Source of the DNA: an uncultured Lachnospiraceae bacterium
GTDB lineage: Bacteria > Bacillota > Clostridia > Lachnospirales > Lachnospiraceae
Direction of reading: 5' to 3'
Length of the DNA: 61,793 nt
Assembly: GCA_947648875.1 (NCBI GenBank)
Contig: CANSPM010000019.1
Coordinates: 1 to 61,793 of the forward strand
The position numbers and the translations under genes are program-made. The notes under the pieces are model-generated. The model was given only the letters and a program-made list of their open reading frames with translations, did no database searches and was not told the origin of the DNA. Shown piece by piece: positions 34,783-43,857 of this stretch. Positions within the stretch are counted from its first letter, which is position 1, and each line of letters begins with the position of its first letter.

Positions 34783-35157
34783 TTATCCCTGCGCCGTGTG
34801 GGAACCCGCCACCTGGGAGTCTTCTGTTTTCCCTGTTTTCTCCAAATACTCTCCGTACTGACGCTTGACCTCCCGGTATCTGGCCTTGGGCACAGACAAC
34901 TCCTGCCCTGTGGTCAGCGTCATCACGTAGCTGCTGATCTTCCGAATATAACGCATATTCACCAAAAAACTCTGGTGACATCTGAGGAAATCCATCCCCT
35001 GCATGGCATCCTCAATCTCGTCCATCTTTCTGTAAATACTATACGTCCTGTCTATGGTGTGAAAGATATTTTTATGTCTGCTGGTCTCGATATAGAATAT
35101 TTCTTCCGCCTGCAGAGTTGTCTCTCCCTCCACAAATGTAAATGTCACTTGCTCCAT
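34783..35157 (-). CDS. LytTR-domain DNA-binding protein
   Basis: A 124-residue protein made almost entirely of a LytTR domain: EEIFYIETSRHKNIFHT, then YSIYRKMDEIEDAM, FLRCHQSFLVNMRYIRKI and LSVPKARYREVKRQY. It has no receiver domain, so its activity is not controlled by phosphorylation in the usual way. The start at 35157 follows GATGAGG; an ATG at 35202 is possible. It lies 107 bases after the M56 peptidase gene on the same strand and may be part of the same regulatory unit. Confidence 0.87.
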   Translation of the reverse strand: MEQVTFTFVEGETTLQAEEIFYIETSRHKNIFHTIDRTYSIYRKMDEIEDAMQGMDFLRCHQSFLVNMRYIRKISSYVMTLTTGQELSVPKARYREVKRQYGEYLEKTGKTEDSQVAGSHTAQG

Positions 35158-35264
35158 ACCAACCTCATCAAGTAAATAGTTTGTCCGATTCTCACTAATC
35201 ATATCGGCTGCTTATCCGCTGAGACAAGCCCTTCTGCACCAAACGACCATGTACGTTTTATGCT

Positions 35265-36650
35265 TTACAGTAAATATTTCAGACAAAATTCCATAAAGTC
35301 ATTCTCCCAGCTTTCAGCCCGCAGATAGAAAATATCTTCATAATTCCCCAGCGCAATCATCCCTACATTGCCGCCGCCTCCTGCACCCGGTACTTTCATA
35401 ATGGCATCGTAACCCAGATAAACATATTCCCCCTCTATCTCCAAATCTTTAATGCACTCCTCCATCCGCTCCCCGTCAATCCGCAAATATCCGTCCACCA
35501 CCGCGACCGCCTCGCGAAGCTGCGGGGAATCATTGCAGATCAGGCGCAGACTCTCGTCGTATAGAGTCAGTTCCGGCAGTCGGGTGTACAGAGGATAGGA
35601 AGTGGCTTCCACCGCCAGAAACCCGAGCGCCAGCGTGACGGCGCATCTTTGTCCCATACGTTTATGTATGCATTGATACTGTTTCCACTCGCATTTTCCC
35701 TTCAGATTGCAAATGCGGCTCTTCAGGGAATGATAGTCTCTGTCTTTCAAAAACGTAGCGGCTCCCGCCGGTCTCATGGGCGTCTGTCCGGCGGCCATCG
35801 CCAGCAACATCCTGCCATATTCCCTCTCGCTGACATCCGCATAGTACAGACAGCCCTCATCACAGGCTTTCTCCATATCCTGCTGTAGCAATCTCTCACA
35901 AAGATAGACAAGCGGATTGAACCACCAGTAGATACGCAGCAACGCAAACAGATTGATCCACAGAATATGCCCTGCTTTCAGGTGCAGCAGTTCATGGCAC
36001 AACAGCACCTTCCCCTGCTTTGTCAGCCTTCTGTCCTCCCAATCGTTCATGTCCTCCTCCGCCGGTTCCAGGCAGAAATCCGGCATCACGATATAAGGCC
36101 GAAATATGCCACCGCAAAAGGGACTGGTTCCGTCTTTGCCGATGTATACCCGAGCCCGCCCCAGATACCAGCGGGCCAGCTTCCAGCGATCCCCGCGGGT
36201 CACTCGGCTGACACAGTCCCGCCAGTCTTCCCTCCCCCTGTAAAGAACGGAATTTATGGAATACCAACAAGGTAATTTTCGTATTTTTCGGGCCAGGGTT
36301 CTCTTTCTGACCAGCCACCAGCCCACCAGCGTCAGCATCACCGCAAAGCAGGCTCCGCTTATCCAGGTACGCCCCAGTACGTTAATTCCGTTTTGCAGCC
36401 AGATGCTCCAGCGCTGATAAAACAGCCTGCTCATCCCCGTGGCCGCCGCAGGAAACAACAGGAACCAACTGTAGAACCCCCCGTCGCCGCATCTGCCGCT
36501 CTTTTCCCGCCGCCAATAGTGCCAGATCAGCAGTGGCCCCATAACCAATAAGCCGCAAAACGCCGTCTTCACACACTTGGAAAAACCATATTGACAGCAA
36601 AATATTCCGAAACGCCAAAAGATATGCATAAATTCATAGATCCGCGCCAT
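35265..36650 (-). CDS. BlaR1-like M56 membrane metallopeptidase
   Basis: A 461-residue membrane protein. Several hydrophobic segments lie in the N-terminal 120 residues, followed by a zinc protease domain with CHELLHLKAGHILW (HExxH, near 219-232) and the third ligand region EKACDEGCLYYADVSE. A further membrane segment (LALGFLAVEATSY) precedes a C-terminal extracytoplasmic part of about 110 residues that lacks a penicillin-binding fold, so the sensed signal is not obviously a beta-lactam. It would cleave or inactivate the BlaI-type repressor encoded 156 bases upstream. Confidence 0.87.
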   Translation of the reverse strand: MARIYEFMHIFWRFGIFCCQYGFSKCVKTAFCGLLVMGPLLIWHYWRREKSGRCGDGGFYSWFLLFPAAATGMSRLFYQRWSIWLQNGINVLGRTWISGACFAVMLTLVGWWLVRKRTLARKIRKLPCWYSINSVLYRGREDWRDCVSRVTRGDRWKLARWYLGRARVYIGKDGTSPFCGGIFRPYIVMPDFCLEPAEEDMNDWEDRRLTKQGKVLLCHELLHLKAGHILWINLFALLRIYWWFNPLVYLCERLLQQDMEKACDEGCLYYADVSEREYGRMLLAMAAGQTPMRPAGAATFLKDRDYHSLKSRICNLKGKCEWKQYQCIHKRMGQRCAVTLALGFLAVEATSYPLYTRLPELTLYDESLRLICNDSPQLREAVAVVDGYLRIDGERMEECIKDLEIEGEYVYLGYDAIMKVPGAGGGGNVGMIALGNYEDIFYLRAESWENDFMEFCLKYLL

Positions 36651-36806
36651 CCCCTTCACCCCCTGTCTTCCCGCGCCAGCACGCATTCCTGTGCAGGCGC
36701 ACCTGCCTTCGCCAGCTTCTCTGTACATCCGGACCTGCCCCCGCGCCCTTTCCTGCGCGGTCAAACCCTCCTTCTCCTACCCACGGCACAGTCTCTCTGT
36801 CCCCGC

Positions 36807-37196
36807 TCAGGTCCTGTCTTTCAGGCTCTCCACCAGGCTGCTCAAATCCTCCAACTGCTCCCGGCTGATATCAGCCGACTGTAGAAAACTTGCCACTGCC
36901 AGCGATGCGTTGCCTCCGAAATAATTGCTGACAAAGCGCCTGCTTTTCAGCCGCAGGCACTCTTCCTTGGTCCTGGCTGCCTGATAATGATAGATTCTTG
37001 CGTCCCGCTCGTCCACTGTATACGTCAACATTCCTTTCGCCAACAGGCGGTTTATCATAACCCGGATAGTCTTCTGGCTCACATCCGTCTTACCCGTGAG
37101 CCGTTCAATGATCTCCGCCGCCGTCATGGCCTCCTCATGTGCCCACAGTACCTCCATGATCAACCACTCATTTTCACTGGGTGTAATCTCTCCCAT
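36807..37196 (-). CDS. BlaI/MecI/CopY-family repressor
   Basis: A 129-residue winged-helix regulator: ITPSENEWLIMEVLWAHEE (4-22), MTAAEIIERLTG and VSQKTIRVMINRLLAKGML (recognition helix), then VDERDARIYHY and the dimerisation helix. These repressors bind TACAnnTGTA-type palindromes and are removed by proteolysis through an M56 partner. The start at 37196 follows AAAGGG. A matching palindrome lies 173 bases upstream. It heads the BlaI-M56(-LytTR) set. Confidence 0.92.
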   Translation of the reverse strand: MGEITPSENEWLIMEVLWAHEEAMTAAEIIERLTGKTDVSQKTIRVMINRLLAKGMLTYTVDERDARIYHYQAARTKEECLRLKSRRFVSNYFGGNASLAVASFLQSADISREQLEDLSSLVESLKDRT

Positions 37197-37368
37197 ATTT
37201 TTCCCTTTCTTTCCGGAGATTCGCAGCTTTCCCGCCAATCTGCCAAATCATTCTTCCCCTGTCCGGCCATACCGGACGCGCACAATATTCCCAGTAACAG
37301 CTTCCTCACGGAACATGGCTCCTGCTGTTTTCCTGCCTTCATATGTTATATATCGGTTGAATCCCCTC

Positions 37369-37392
37369 ATTCATTTATACTTGTAAATGAAT
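37369..37392. promoter_or_regulatory. Candidate BlaI operator
   Basis: ATTCATTTATA - CT - TGTAAATGAAT: 11-base arms with one mismatch. The centre TATACTTGTA fits the BlaI/CopY core TACAnnTGTA except for one base, and on the minus strand it overlaps a TATAAA that could be the -10 of the blaI promoter. Confidence 0.6.
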
Positions 37393-38054
37393 CCATTTCC
37401 CCGGTTCCCTGTTTGCATCCATCTCGCTCGCCCTTCCGGTTCTGTTCTCCCCGCCCGCGCCGCTCGTTCCCGGCAAAGCAGTCAGAAACCTACATCCCCC
37501 TGTTACTCATTGTTGATCTGATTTGATCACACACAATTTGCTTGCCGTTTGTGCGCTCCCCTATACACGTTGCGAACAGGAGACGCGGTTTTCCTTGTAC
37601 TTGCACAATTCAGATGCGCGATTTGCACCGCTGGGAAGGCGGGGAACTGGCACTTTTCGCGGCGGGTTGAGTTCTACTCCCCGTGAAAAGCGCCAGATAC
37701 TGTCTGCGTGCCAGACCGGATTGACGGAGAACTTCGGCAGGTCTTTTACGAGGAGTTTTCAGGGCCCGGCGAGAAACCGGAGGGGAAATAGACGTGGCGG
37801 CCGGCAAATCATGCAGGATGCGATCCGGACTGCCGGAGCGAATTGGAATAGCGGGAGAAAATATTCTATTCATCCTCAAACGTTTCATACAACACAGCAG
37901 ATGAATAAATACGATGCAACAAATTGAATCATAAAGTTTCATTTTCTTTTGTAAGGTTACATAATATCTCTGTCTGATTGTTCAAATCTACTTTTTCGAT
38001 AATGCAACACACAAGTTCTGTGATCCATATTTTTTCTATATATAGTCGTATGTT
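37393..38054. other. Gene-poor stretch
   Basis: No convincing gene. A plus-strand open frame at 37523-37927 has no ribosome site and a composition unlike a protein. One imperfect 14-bp inverted repeat is present (37649-37662 with 37681-37694, arms near CTTTTCGCGG and CCGTGAAAAG). DNA from about 37900 becomes AT-rich. It may be a decayed insertion; no end repeats or transposase were recognised. Confidence 0.5.
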
Positions 38055-38567
38055 TCAATAGATTGATAAGTCCTGACTGCGCCAACCAACGACAAAATCC
38101 ATTAAATCCATCAAAACATCCTTTTCCTTAAAGTCACATTGACTTTTTATTTTTTGCAAATTCTTTAACATACTATCTTTATCCATTCCATGATCTTTAA
38201 AACATATCAGGAATTTTTGAAGAGCAAATAAATCGTTTGGATGCTTTTCTATTTCTATGGGTAATAACTGCAAAAATTTCACATCAGATTCATGCATAAG
38301 ACTATTCCAATCAATACGAACACACCATTTTACATGCCACCATTCTGGATAACTCCTTAAATCATATTTTATGGCAGTGCCTTCAAAAATCAAATTATCC
38401 GTTTCTCCGCTGTTGGACGCATCATCGGAATATAGGCTAACAGGCAGTCCTTCATAAAATGTAATTATGTTGTTCATACTATCAGCCTTGGTATCATTTT
38501 TTGACAACAATGCAATATCATTCGTAACCATTTCGTTTAAATCAATATAAACTCGTGCCTTATCCAT
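38055..38567 (-). CDS. Orphan hypothetical protein, possibly immunity-like
   Basis: A 170-residue soluble acidic protein with several Trp (EWWHVKWCVRIDW) and no membrane segment. It has no family I can name. AT-rich DNA, isolation and general features resemble orphan immunity proteins of polymorphic toxin systems, but no toxin gene is next to it, so this is only a suggestion. The ATG at 38567 follows GGAG by 8 bases. Confidence 0.5.
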   Translation of the reverse strand: MDKARVYIDLNEMVTNDIALLSKNDTKADSMNNIITFYEGLPVSLYSDDASNSGETDNLIFEGTAIKYDLRSYPEWWHVKWCVRIDWNSLMHESDVKFLQLLPIEIEKHPNDLFALQKFLICFKDHGMDKDSMLKNLQKIKSQCDFKEKDVLMDLMDFVVGWRSQDLSIY

Positions 38568-38947
38568 CTTCAAAAACTCCGTTTAGCCTAAAAAATCCGT
38601 TTTATATATTCGATTACAAATATTTGCCTGTTACTTACAATGCATATTTATAAATTCTTTTTACATGGGTACACAATTCTGAAAAGGGAATCCCAAAAAC
38701 ATGTACAGTGAAATAAATCTTTTATTGGAAAATTAAATCGAAATCCCCCTAGGGAACGCAAGCAATATCTATGACGCTATATAGAATCGAAGAAGCGATC
38801 CTGACCGAAAAAAGCCGTTTCATCAAACACAACCCTTTTATGGGGCAGTAAAATAGAGGGAACAATATGTGGAACGGCACCTGCATACCGTATAATTGGC
38901 TTCTGTCGGTGAGTCGCCTATGAAACAAAATTTTTTATTTACTTCCC
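38568..38947. other. AT-rich intergenic stretch
   Basis: About 380 bases without a supported gene. A 26-codon frame at 38771-38851 (plus) reads like a fragment of a longer protein but cannot be assigned. No repeat or terminator with a good T tract was recognised. Confidence 0.45.
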
Positions 38948-39541
38948 CTACATTGTTCCCCCATCAACGCTTTCCCCGCCAGTCTCCGCTACAGGCGCGG
39001 GAAGCCCTATATCCGTCTCCGTGTTGTACGCCTTCCCCGCAGGATCATACTCCTGTTTCTCCTCTTCTTCATCCCCCCACAGAGAGTCGTATTTCTCGCG
39101 CTTTTTTTGCATCTGAACCATAGCGCCCATGCTTTTGGCAGCCTGATACATCTCAAAGCTGTAATCCAACAGCTTTTTCTCATCCGCCGCCGGGACAATG
39201 GCCCCCTTAGCGATGCGGTGCGCCACTTCCATGATTTTGCCCATCTCAACGGCAGCATCTTCCATCACATCGGCCTGCTGCCTGGAAACCTCCGCGTTCC
39301 AGACCACCGCCTCCTGCTCCGTGAGCTGGTCCAGCACTTTCAGATTCTCCTCAAAGCGCTCGTTCACATTGTTTATGGATAATTCCAGCGTGGCGGCTTC
39401 ATCGGCGTAGCGCTCTTTGCCCCCCTCGGTGGCATGGATTCTCTTTTCCAGCGATTCCTTCTGTTTGTACAGCTCCCGCCTCTCCTGTACGATCATTTTT
39501 CGCTCCCCTCGGTAAGCGGCCAGGGCCTCTCCTATTTTCAT
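38948..39541 (-). CDS. Coiled-coil hypothetical protein
   Basis: A 197-residue, highly charged helical protein (MKIGEALAAYRGERKMIVQE, then long Glu/Lys/Arg-rich helices to residue 110) with an acidic, probably disordered tail (EEEEKQEYDPAG). No enzyme motif, signal or membrane segment. GGAGG lies 5 bases before the ATG. It follows the CmpB-like protein by 70 bases on the same strand, and both carry long coiled coils, so an interaction is plausible. Confidence 0.65.
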   Translation of the reverse strand: MKIGEALAAYRGERKMIVQERRELYKQKESLEKRIHATEGGKERYADEAATLELSINNVNERFEENLKVLDQLTEQEAVVWNAEVSRQQADVMEDAAVEMGKIMEVAHRIAKGAIVPAADEKKLLDYSFEMYQAAKSMGAMVQMQKKREKYDSLWGDEEEEKQEYDPAGKAYNTETDIGLPAPVAETGGESVDGGTM

Positions 39542-39611
39542 GTTTACCTCCACATCTCTAATGGAACACATTCGCGTATCATTGTATATTTCGGCAGGAA
39601 ATATCTAGGGA

Positions 39612-40742
39612 TTAACCCTTTTTCAAAGCGCCCTGCGATTTATCCTCTTCTTCCGGATCGCATTCCGTATTTTTCTTCAGATCCTCCCATGCGTCCTTAA
39701 AGATCCTGGATGTCATGGAAGGATTTGAGCGAAGCAGATTTCTATAGAAATTCCCGGTTTTTCCAAGACCGTCCCTTCTCTGTACACTGACACGGTACTT
39801 GACCCGAAGCTCGCCAATTTCTTCCCGCACACTCTCCAGATACCCGGAGGGCTTTTCCAGAGCGCGCTGCCTTAAAACCGCAAATTTTTCCTCTATGCCC
39901 GCTTTCAGTTCTCCCACTCTCAAAGTCATGCTCTCGCTAAACCGAGCCCTCTGTCGGGCTATCTCTGCCCTGCGGGCCTCGCCGGCTTCCGCTCGGGCCT
40001 CTTTTGCCTCGCTGCGCGCCTCTATTCGGGCCTCTCTGGCCTCACTGCGCGCTTCCGCCCGGGCCTCTTTGGCTTCATTCCATGCATCTATCCTGGCTTC
40101 TCTGGCCTCGTTCCACTCTTCCCTGCGGGCCTGGAGTTCACTGTCAGCCAGGGCAATTATCACATCCAGACGCTTCTGGATATGCATCAACTCCTCCCTG
40201 GCCTTCTCCATCATAATCAAGACATCCCGCAAATCCATGGCAGCCTTAAAGGACAGGGCAAAATCACAGGCAATGCCCACAGTCAGCGCCAGTGTGATAA
40301 CCGTCAGCGCAGTAGCGGGAATCATCAACACCAGATGTTCCACCAGCTTATGCACCAGTCGGGTCATCAGTATGGTGAACAGCCCCCAGGCCAGGGATGT
40401 GCCCAGACAGATATGCCCCTGAAAATTAAATTTCTTGTCGGAGTAATCCCAGTACCGCACCTTAAACAGCGCCTCCATGGCCACGCCCGTCACATATTCC
40501 AGTACGGTCGCGCCGATACAGCCCGCAATATACACCAGGACCAAATGCTCCTGAAAGGGTATGGAGACCACCAGCATCATAATACCGCCGCTTCCATACA
40601 GGGGCAGAAAAGGCCCTTTCATAAACCCCCTGTTCACCAGACGTTTTTGATGAAGAGACACATAGACAGACTCTATGCACCATCCCACAAAGCAGTAAAA
40701 GTAAAAGAAAAACAGCCACTGAATCACCGAATAATGATGCAT
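39612..40742 (-). CDS. CmpB-like putative permease with 11-residue coiled-coil repeat
   Basis: A 376-residue protein. Residues 1-165 are the membrane domain of the putative ABC-transporter type IV family (GWCIESVYVSL, NRGFMKGPFLPLYGSGG, YWDYSDKKFNFQGH). Residues 170-300 are a long cytoplasmic coiled coil that includes four 11-residue repeats at 211-254 (NEAREARIDAW, NEAKEARAEAR, SEAREARIEAR, SEAKEARAEAG). The tail is basic then acidic. Short family members lack this tail (compare 20952-21353). GGGAGGAAG precedes the ATG. Function unknown; it may be a membrane anchor rather than a transporter. Confidence 0.8.
   Translation of the reverse strand: MHHYSVIQWLFFFYFYCFVGWCIESVYVSLHQKRLVNRGFMKGPFLPLYGSGGIMMLVVSIPFQEHLVLVYIAGCIGATVLEYVTGVAMEALFKVRYWDYSDKKFNFQGHICLGTSLAWGLFTILMTRLVHKLVEHLVLMIPATALTVITLALTVGIACDFALSFKAAMDLRDVLIMMEKAREELMHIQKRLDVIIALADSELQARREEWNEAREARIDAWNEAKEARAEARSEAREARIEARSEAKEARAEAGEARRAEIARQRARFSESMTLRVGELKAGIEEKFAVLRQRALEKPSGYLESVREEIGELRVKYRVSVQRRDGLGKTGNFYRNLLRSNPSMTSRIFKDAWEDLKKNTECDPEEEDKSQGALKKG
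39981..40112. repeat. Four 33-bp units coding the 11-residue repeat
   Basis: In-frame tandem 33-bp units inside the CmpB-like gene, minus strand. They alternate two sub-types (AREARI and AKEARA), so the true unit may be 66 bp. The array may change copy number between strains. Confidence 0.7.
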
Positions 40743-40757
40743 ATCTTCCTCCCTGGC

Positions 40758-41528
40758 TCATTGGTATATCAATATCTTTACAGACAATTTTCCCTTGCGG
40801 GTCTCCCTTTGTTCTCCGGTGAAAAGAAATTTACCCTGCCCCCGCAGATTCACCGTCTCTCCGCCCTTAAGCTGCCGCGAATTGTTCTCGCACAGCCTGC
40901 CGTCCACATAAACCTTGCCGCTTTGAAACGCCTCCAGGATCTCGCCTCTGGACCGATTGTACACTCTGGCCAGGCAGGCATCTATCCGGGGAGACGACAG
41001 CTGCACCACCATTTCTCTTGGCTCCTCCTTCCGTATATCCGCGCTCTCCGCCACCCGGACACATTTCATGCTGGTATGCCGTACCTTGTCCAAATGCGCA
41101 CAGATATACTCCGCCATATTAGACAGGCAGTACAGATAGGCCTCTTTCTCCCCCACCCGGATATCCCCCAGCGTCCCCCGTTCAATCCCCAGGTTCATCA
41201 ACGCCCCCAAAAAATCCCGATGGCCCAGAGCATCGGCAAATTTGGCCTGTAGCGGTGCGATATGGATACAGGCAATGGGAAAATTTTCCTCATAGCCCAG
41301 GATCTCCGGGCTGCCCAGGCGGACCACTTTTCGCTCCGCCTGCTCATAGCCCCCCCAAAGCCGAAAACCGCAGTAATGCAGTTCCTTTTCCATGCCCCAG
41401 AACTGCCCCTGTTCTCCCAGATCTAAAAATCCTGTAAAAGTATATACGTTCTGCCGATAAGACCTGTCCGCCAGATCTTTTATGCGGCTCTTCAATTGTT
41501 GAATTTCTCTGGCAGATTCCATCGCCAT
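40758..41528 (-). CDS. ylmH: YlmH-like S4-domain RNA-binding protein
   Basis: A 256-residue protein with the YlmH N-terminal region (IKDLADRSYRQNVYTFTGFLD...) and a C-terminal S4 RNA-binding domain (SSPRIDACLARVYNRSRGE, FQSGKVYVDGRLCENNSRQL, GGETVNLRGQGKF). Homologues rescue stalled ribosomes or sit in the cell-division cluster. Here it lies away from ylmEFG-divIVA genes, 15 bases upstream of the CmpB-like gene and 30 bases after the second CobW gene. GGGAGACAAT precedes the ATG. Confidence 0.9.
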   Translation of the reverse strand: MAMESAREIQQLKSRIKDLADRSYRQNVYTFTGFLDLGEQGQFWGMEKELHYCGFRLWGGYEQAERKVVRLGSPEILGYEENFPIACIHIAPLQAKFADALGHRDFLGALMNLGIERGTLGDIRVGEKEAYLYCLSNMAEYICAHLDKVRHTSMKCVRVAESADIRKEEPREMVVQLSSPRIDACLARVYNRSRGEILEAFQSGKVYVDGRLCENNSRQLKGGETVNLRGQGKFLFTGEQRETRKGKLSVKILIYQ

Positions 41529-41558
41529 ATTGTCTCCCGTATTCCCCCATTCCCTTGC

Positions 41559-42488
41559 TCAAGTGAAACTAATGACTTCATTTTTGGGTGCCTTGGTCTT
41601 AATCACCGAGACCGCGTGCAACATAGGGCCCTCTCCCTCATAGTCCTTCCAGTACTCTTTTCTCACAGTGGCCGTCACCTGCACCCACTCTCTCTGTGCC
41701 AGGCTCTCCGCCCCCTCAAACTGGCAGGCAAAGCCGAGAAAAGCCATATCGTCCGCGCAACAGGTCATTGCCATGCGGCCCGGCACAAAATAACCCTTTT
41801 CTATACCCTCCGGCTTCAATACCATGGCCGTAAAACGAATGGTTTTTCCTTCATAGCGTTCCAGATGATCCAGAGAGTCCAGATACCAGATCCCGTAACT
41901 CTCCTCATTCAGCTCAATTATTTCCGCCTGTAAATCATAGGGTAAATCCTCCTCAAAAATCTCGTTTACCTCTCCGTTGGCATCCTCAAATATCACATCC
42001 GCGTTCTGATTTACCGCCTTGATATTGCGCTTGTAGACATTCAGCTCCTGGATGCCGTCACAGCGGTTAAAGATTATCATTTCTGACTTTCTCACCATCT
42101 CTGCCAGCAGGGAGCGCATGTTTGTATAGTACATGGGAAAAGTAGAACCGTCAATGGTGGTAATCTGCTGTTCCACCCTCCAATACCAGGGGAGCTTAAG
42201 ATTCTTAAAATTCCACATGCCATTGTACTCAATAATGATACGCTCCGGCTTATGCTTTTTTTCCAGCTCCATCAGATAACCCGGATTACAGTCATCTTCT
42301 TCCTCTATGACCTCCAGTACCGCGTTACATCTGCGCAGCAACTCCTCCCGGTACTCTACCTCCCCCTCTTCACAGGCGATGATCAGAGTCTTTCCCTTTA
42401 TCCGAAAATAGGGCTGAGAGATGGTATAGGTTATAAATTCTGTCTTCCCGCTCTCCAAAAATCCGTTGATAATATAGACCGGTTTCAT
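41559..42488 (-). CDS. CobW-type GTPase, second copy (TIGR03943-like C terminus)
   Basis: A 309-residue P-loop protein. The Walker A motif is altered but intact: IINGFLESGKTEF (5-17). IIIEYNGMWNF near 96 takes the place of the usual EPSG motif, and IIFNRCDGIQ (near 151) is the NKxD-like motif. The CxCC metal motif of the family is missing (CEEGEVEYREELLRRC instead). The C-terminal domain (about 200-309) has beta strands ending HAVSVIKTKAP. Probably a metal-chaperone-related GTPase acting with the gene just upstream. The start may be 42488 or 42497. Confidence 0.8.
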   Translation of the reverse strand: MKPVYIINGFLESGKTEFITYTISQPYFRIKGKTLIIACEEGEVEYREELLRRCNAVLEVIEEEDDCNPGYLMELEKKHKPERIIIEYNGMWNFKNLKLPWYWRVEQQITTIDGSTFPMYYTNMRSLLAEMVRKSEMIIFNRCDGIQELNVYKRNIKAVNQNADVIFEDANGEVNEIFEEDLPYDLQAEIIELNEESYGIWYLDSLDHLERYEGKTIRFTAMVLKPEGIEKGYFVPGRMAMTCCADDMAFLGFACQFEGAESLAQREWVQVTATVRKEYWKDYEGEGPMLHAVSVIKTKAPKNEVISFT

Positions 42489-42573
42489 ACCGTGCATTTC
42501 CTCCAATCCTTCCTCTACTACAACAACTACAGTCGCTATATATCCGTTGCTCCTGAGGAATCCGCCGTTTGAG

Positions 42574-43830
42574 CTACCTGCGGAACAGCTCCGCAAGTTT
42601 CTCCTCGTTTAACTTGGAGCCGATGACACAGATCTTCCCTGTCACTTCCGGCTTGCCGTCCCGTATATCATGCTCCTGGGGCACATAGTCAAAATAAACC
42701 CAGCTGCCGTCACCGGCGGGCACCATTCCCTTAGAGCGCAGAATCATGCCATAATTACCGGTATCCAGCGCGGATAAAATCTCCTCAATCTCCTCCGCCG
42801 TGTAAGTGTTAGGAGTCTCCATACCCCAACTGCCAAACACCTCGTCCGCATGATGATGCCCATGATGGTCGTGGTGGTGGCTATGGTCATGCTCTCCATC
42901 GCCGTCATGATGGTGCCCGCAGCTGCATACTCCGTTTTCATCATAGTGATGGTGATGCTCATGTCCCTCCTCGTGATCGTGGCCATGGCCTTCTTCATGC
43001 CCATGGTGATGACAGTGCTCATCCCCATGATCGTGATCGTGGTCCTCGTGCTCAGGATGGTGGCCGTGTTCTTCCTCATGATCGTGATCATGCTCCCCGT
43101 GCTCAGGATGGTGGCCATGTTCTTCCTCGCCATGGTGATGTCCGCAGGCGCACACACCCTTCTCATCATAATGATGATGATGCTCATGCTCTCTGGCATG
43201 CTCCAGCATCTCTTTCATCATATCGTCCAGATTATCCACCCCTTCAATGGTCTCCAGAATCGCCCTGCCCTCCAGATCTTCCCATGGCGTAGTGATAACA
43301 GTAGCCACCCCATTGTGCTGACGTATCAGTTCCACCGTAGCCTGTAGCTTTTCCTGCGGCATATTGCCGGTTCTGCTCAAAATAATTGTTCCCGCATGGG
43401 AAATCTGATTAATAAAAAACTCGCCAAAATTTTTAATATACATCCTACACTTGGAAGCATCCACCACCGCAACGGCACTGTTCACTTTCACCTCCAGATC
43501 GGCGGCTACATTCTCCACCGCTTTCACTACATCGGAGAGTTTACCCACACCGGAAGGCTCAATCAACACCCTGTCAGGCCTATAGGTTGTCAGTACCTCT
43601 TTCAGGGACGCGCCAAAATCACCCACAAGAGAACAACAGATACAGCCGGAATTCATCTCCTTTATCTCAATCCCCGCATCTTTCAGAAAACCGCCGTCAA
43701 TGCCGATCTCCCCAAACTCGTTCTCAATCAGCACTACCTGGGTGTCCTGTAGCGCCTCCTTTATCAGCTTTTTAATCAATGTAGTCTTGCCTGCCCCCAA
43801 AAAACCGGATACAATATCAATCTTTGTCAT
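42574..43830 (-). CDS. CobW-type GTPase with long His-rich metal-binding linker
   Basis: A 418-residue G3E GTPase of the zinc/cobalt metallochaperone family. Walker A GFLGAGKTTLIKK (9-21), the metal motif SGCICCSL (61-68) and IEPSGVGKLSDV near 90-101. Residues about 215-330 are extremely rich in His, Asp and Glu, and contain two copies of HHHHYDE(K/N)GVC(A/S)CGHHH. The C-terminal CobW domain follows (ILSALDTGNYGMILRSKG). It would bind several zinc, nickel or cobalt ions and deliver them to a client enzyme. GGGAG lies 9 bases before the ATG, behind the leader repeat. Confidence 0.92.
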   Translation of the reverse strand: MTKIDIVSGFLGAGKTTLIKKLIKEALQDTQVVLIENEFGEIGIDGGFLKDAGIEIKEMNSGCICCSLVGDFGASLKEVLTTYRPDRVLIEPSGVGKLSDVVKAVENVAADLEVKVNSAVAVVDASKCRMYIKNFGEFFINQISHAGTIILSRTGNMPQEKLQATVELIRQHNGVATVITTPWEDLEGRAILETIEGVDNLDDMMKEMLEHAREHEHHHHYDEKGVCACGHHHGEEEHGHHPEHGEHDHDHEEEHGHHPEHEDHDHDHGDEHCHHHGHEEGHGHDHEEGHEHHHHYDENGVCSCGHHHDGDGEHDHSHHHDHHGHHHADEVFGSWGMETPNTYTAEEIEEILSALDTGNYGMILRSKGMVPAGDGSWVYFDYVPQEHDIRDGKPEVTGKICVIGSKLNEEKLAELFRR

Positions 43831-43857
43831 AATTCATACTCCCTTTCTTAGTTTAAA

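Noticed and set aside
37523..37927. 134-codon plus-strand frame
   Set aside because: No ribosome site, unusual composition, and no resemblance to a known family.
38771..38851. 26-codon frame
   Set aside because: Too short and without a ribosome site; perhaps a fragment of a lost gene.
42850..43347. 165-codon hydrophobic plus-strand frame (membrane-like)
   Set aside because: It is the complement of the His-rich CobW linker, whose CAT/CAC codons read as Met/Val on the other strand.
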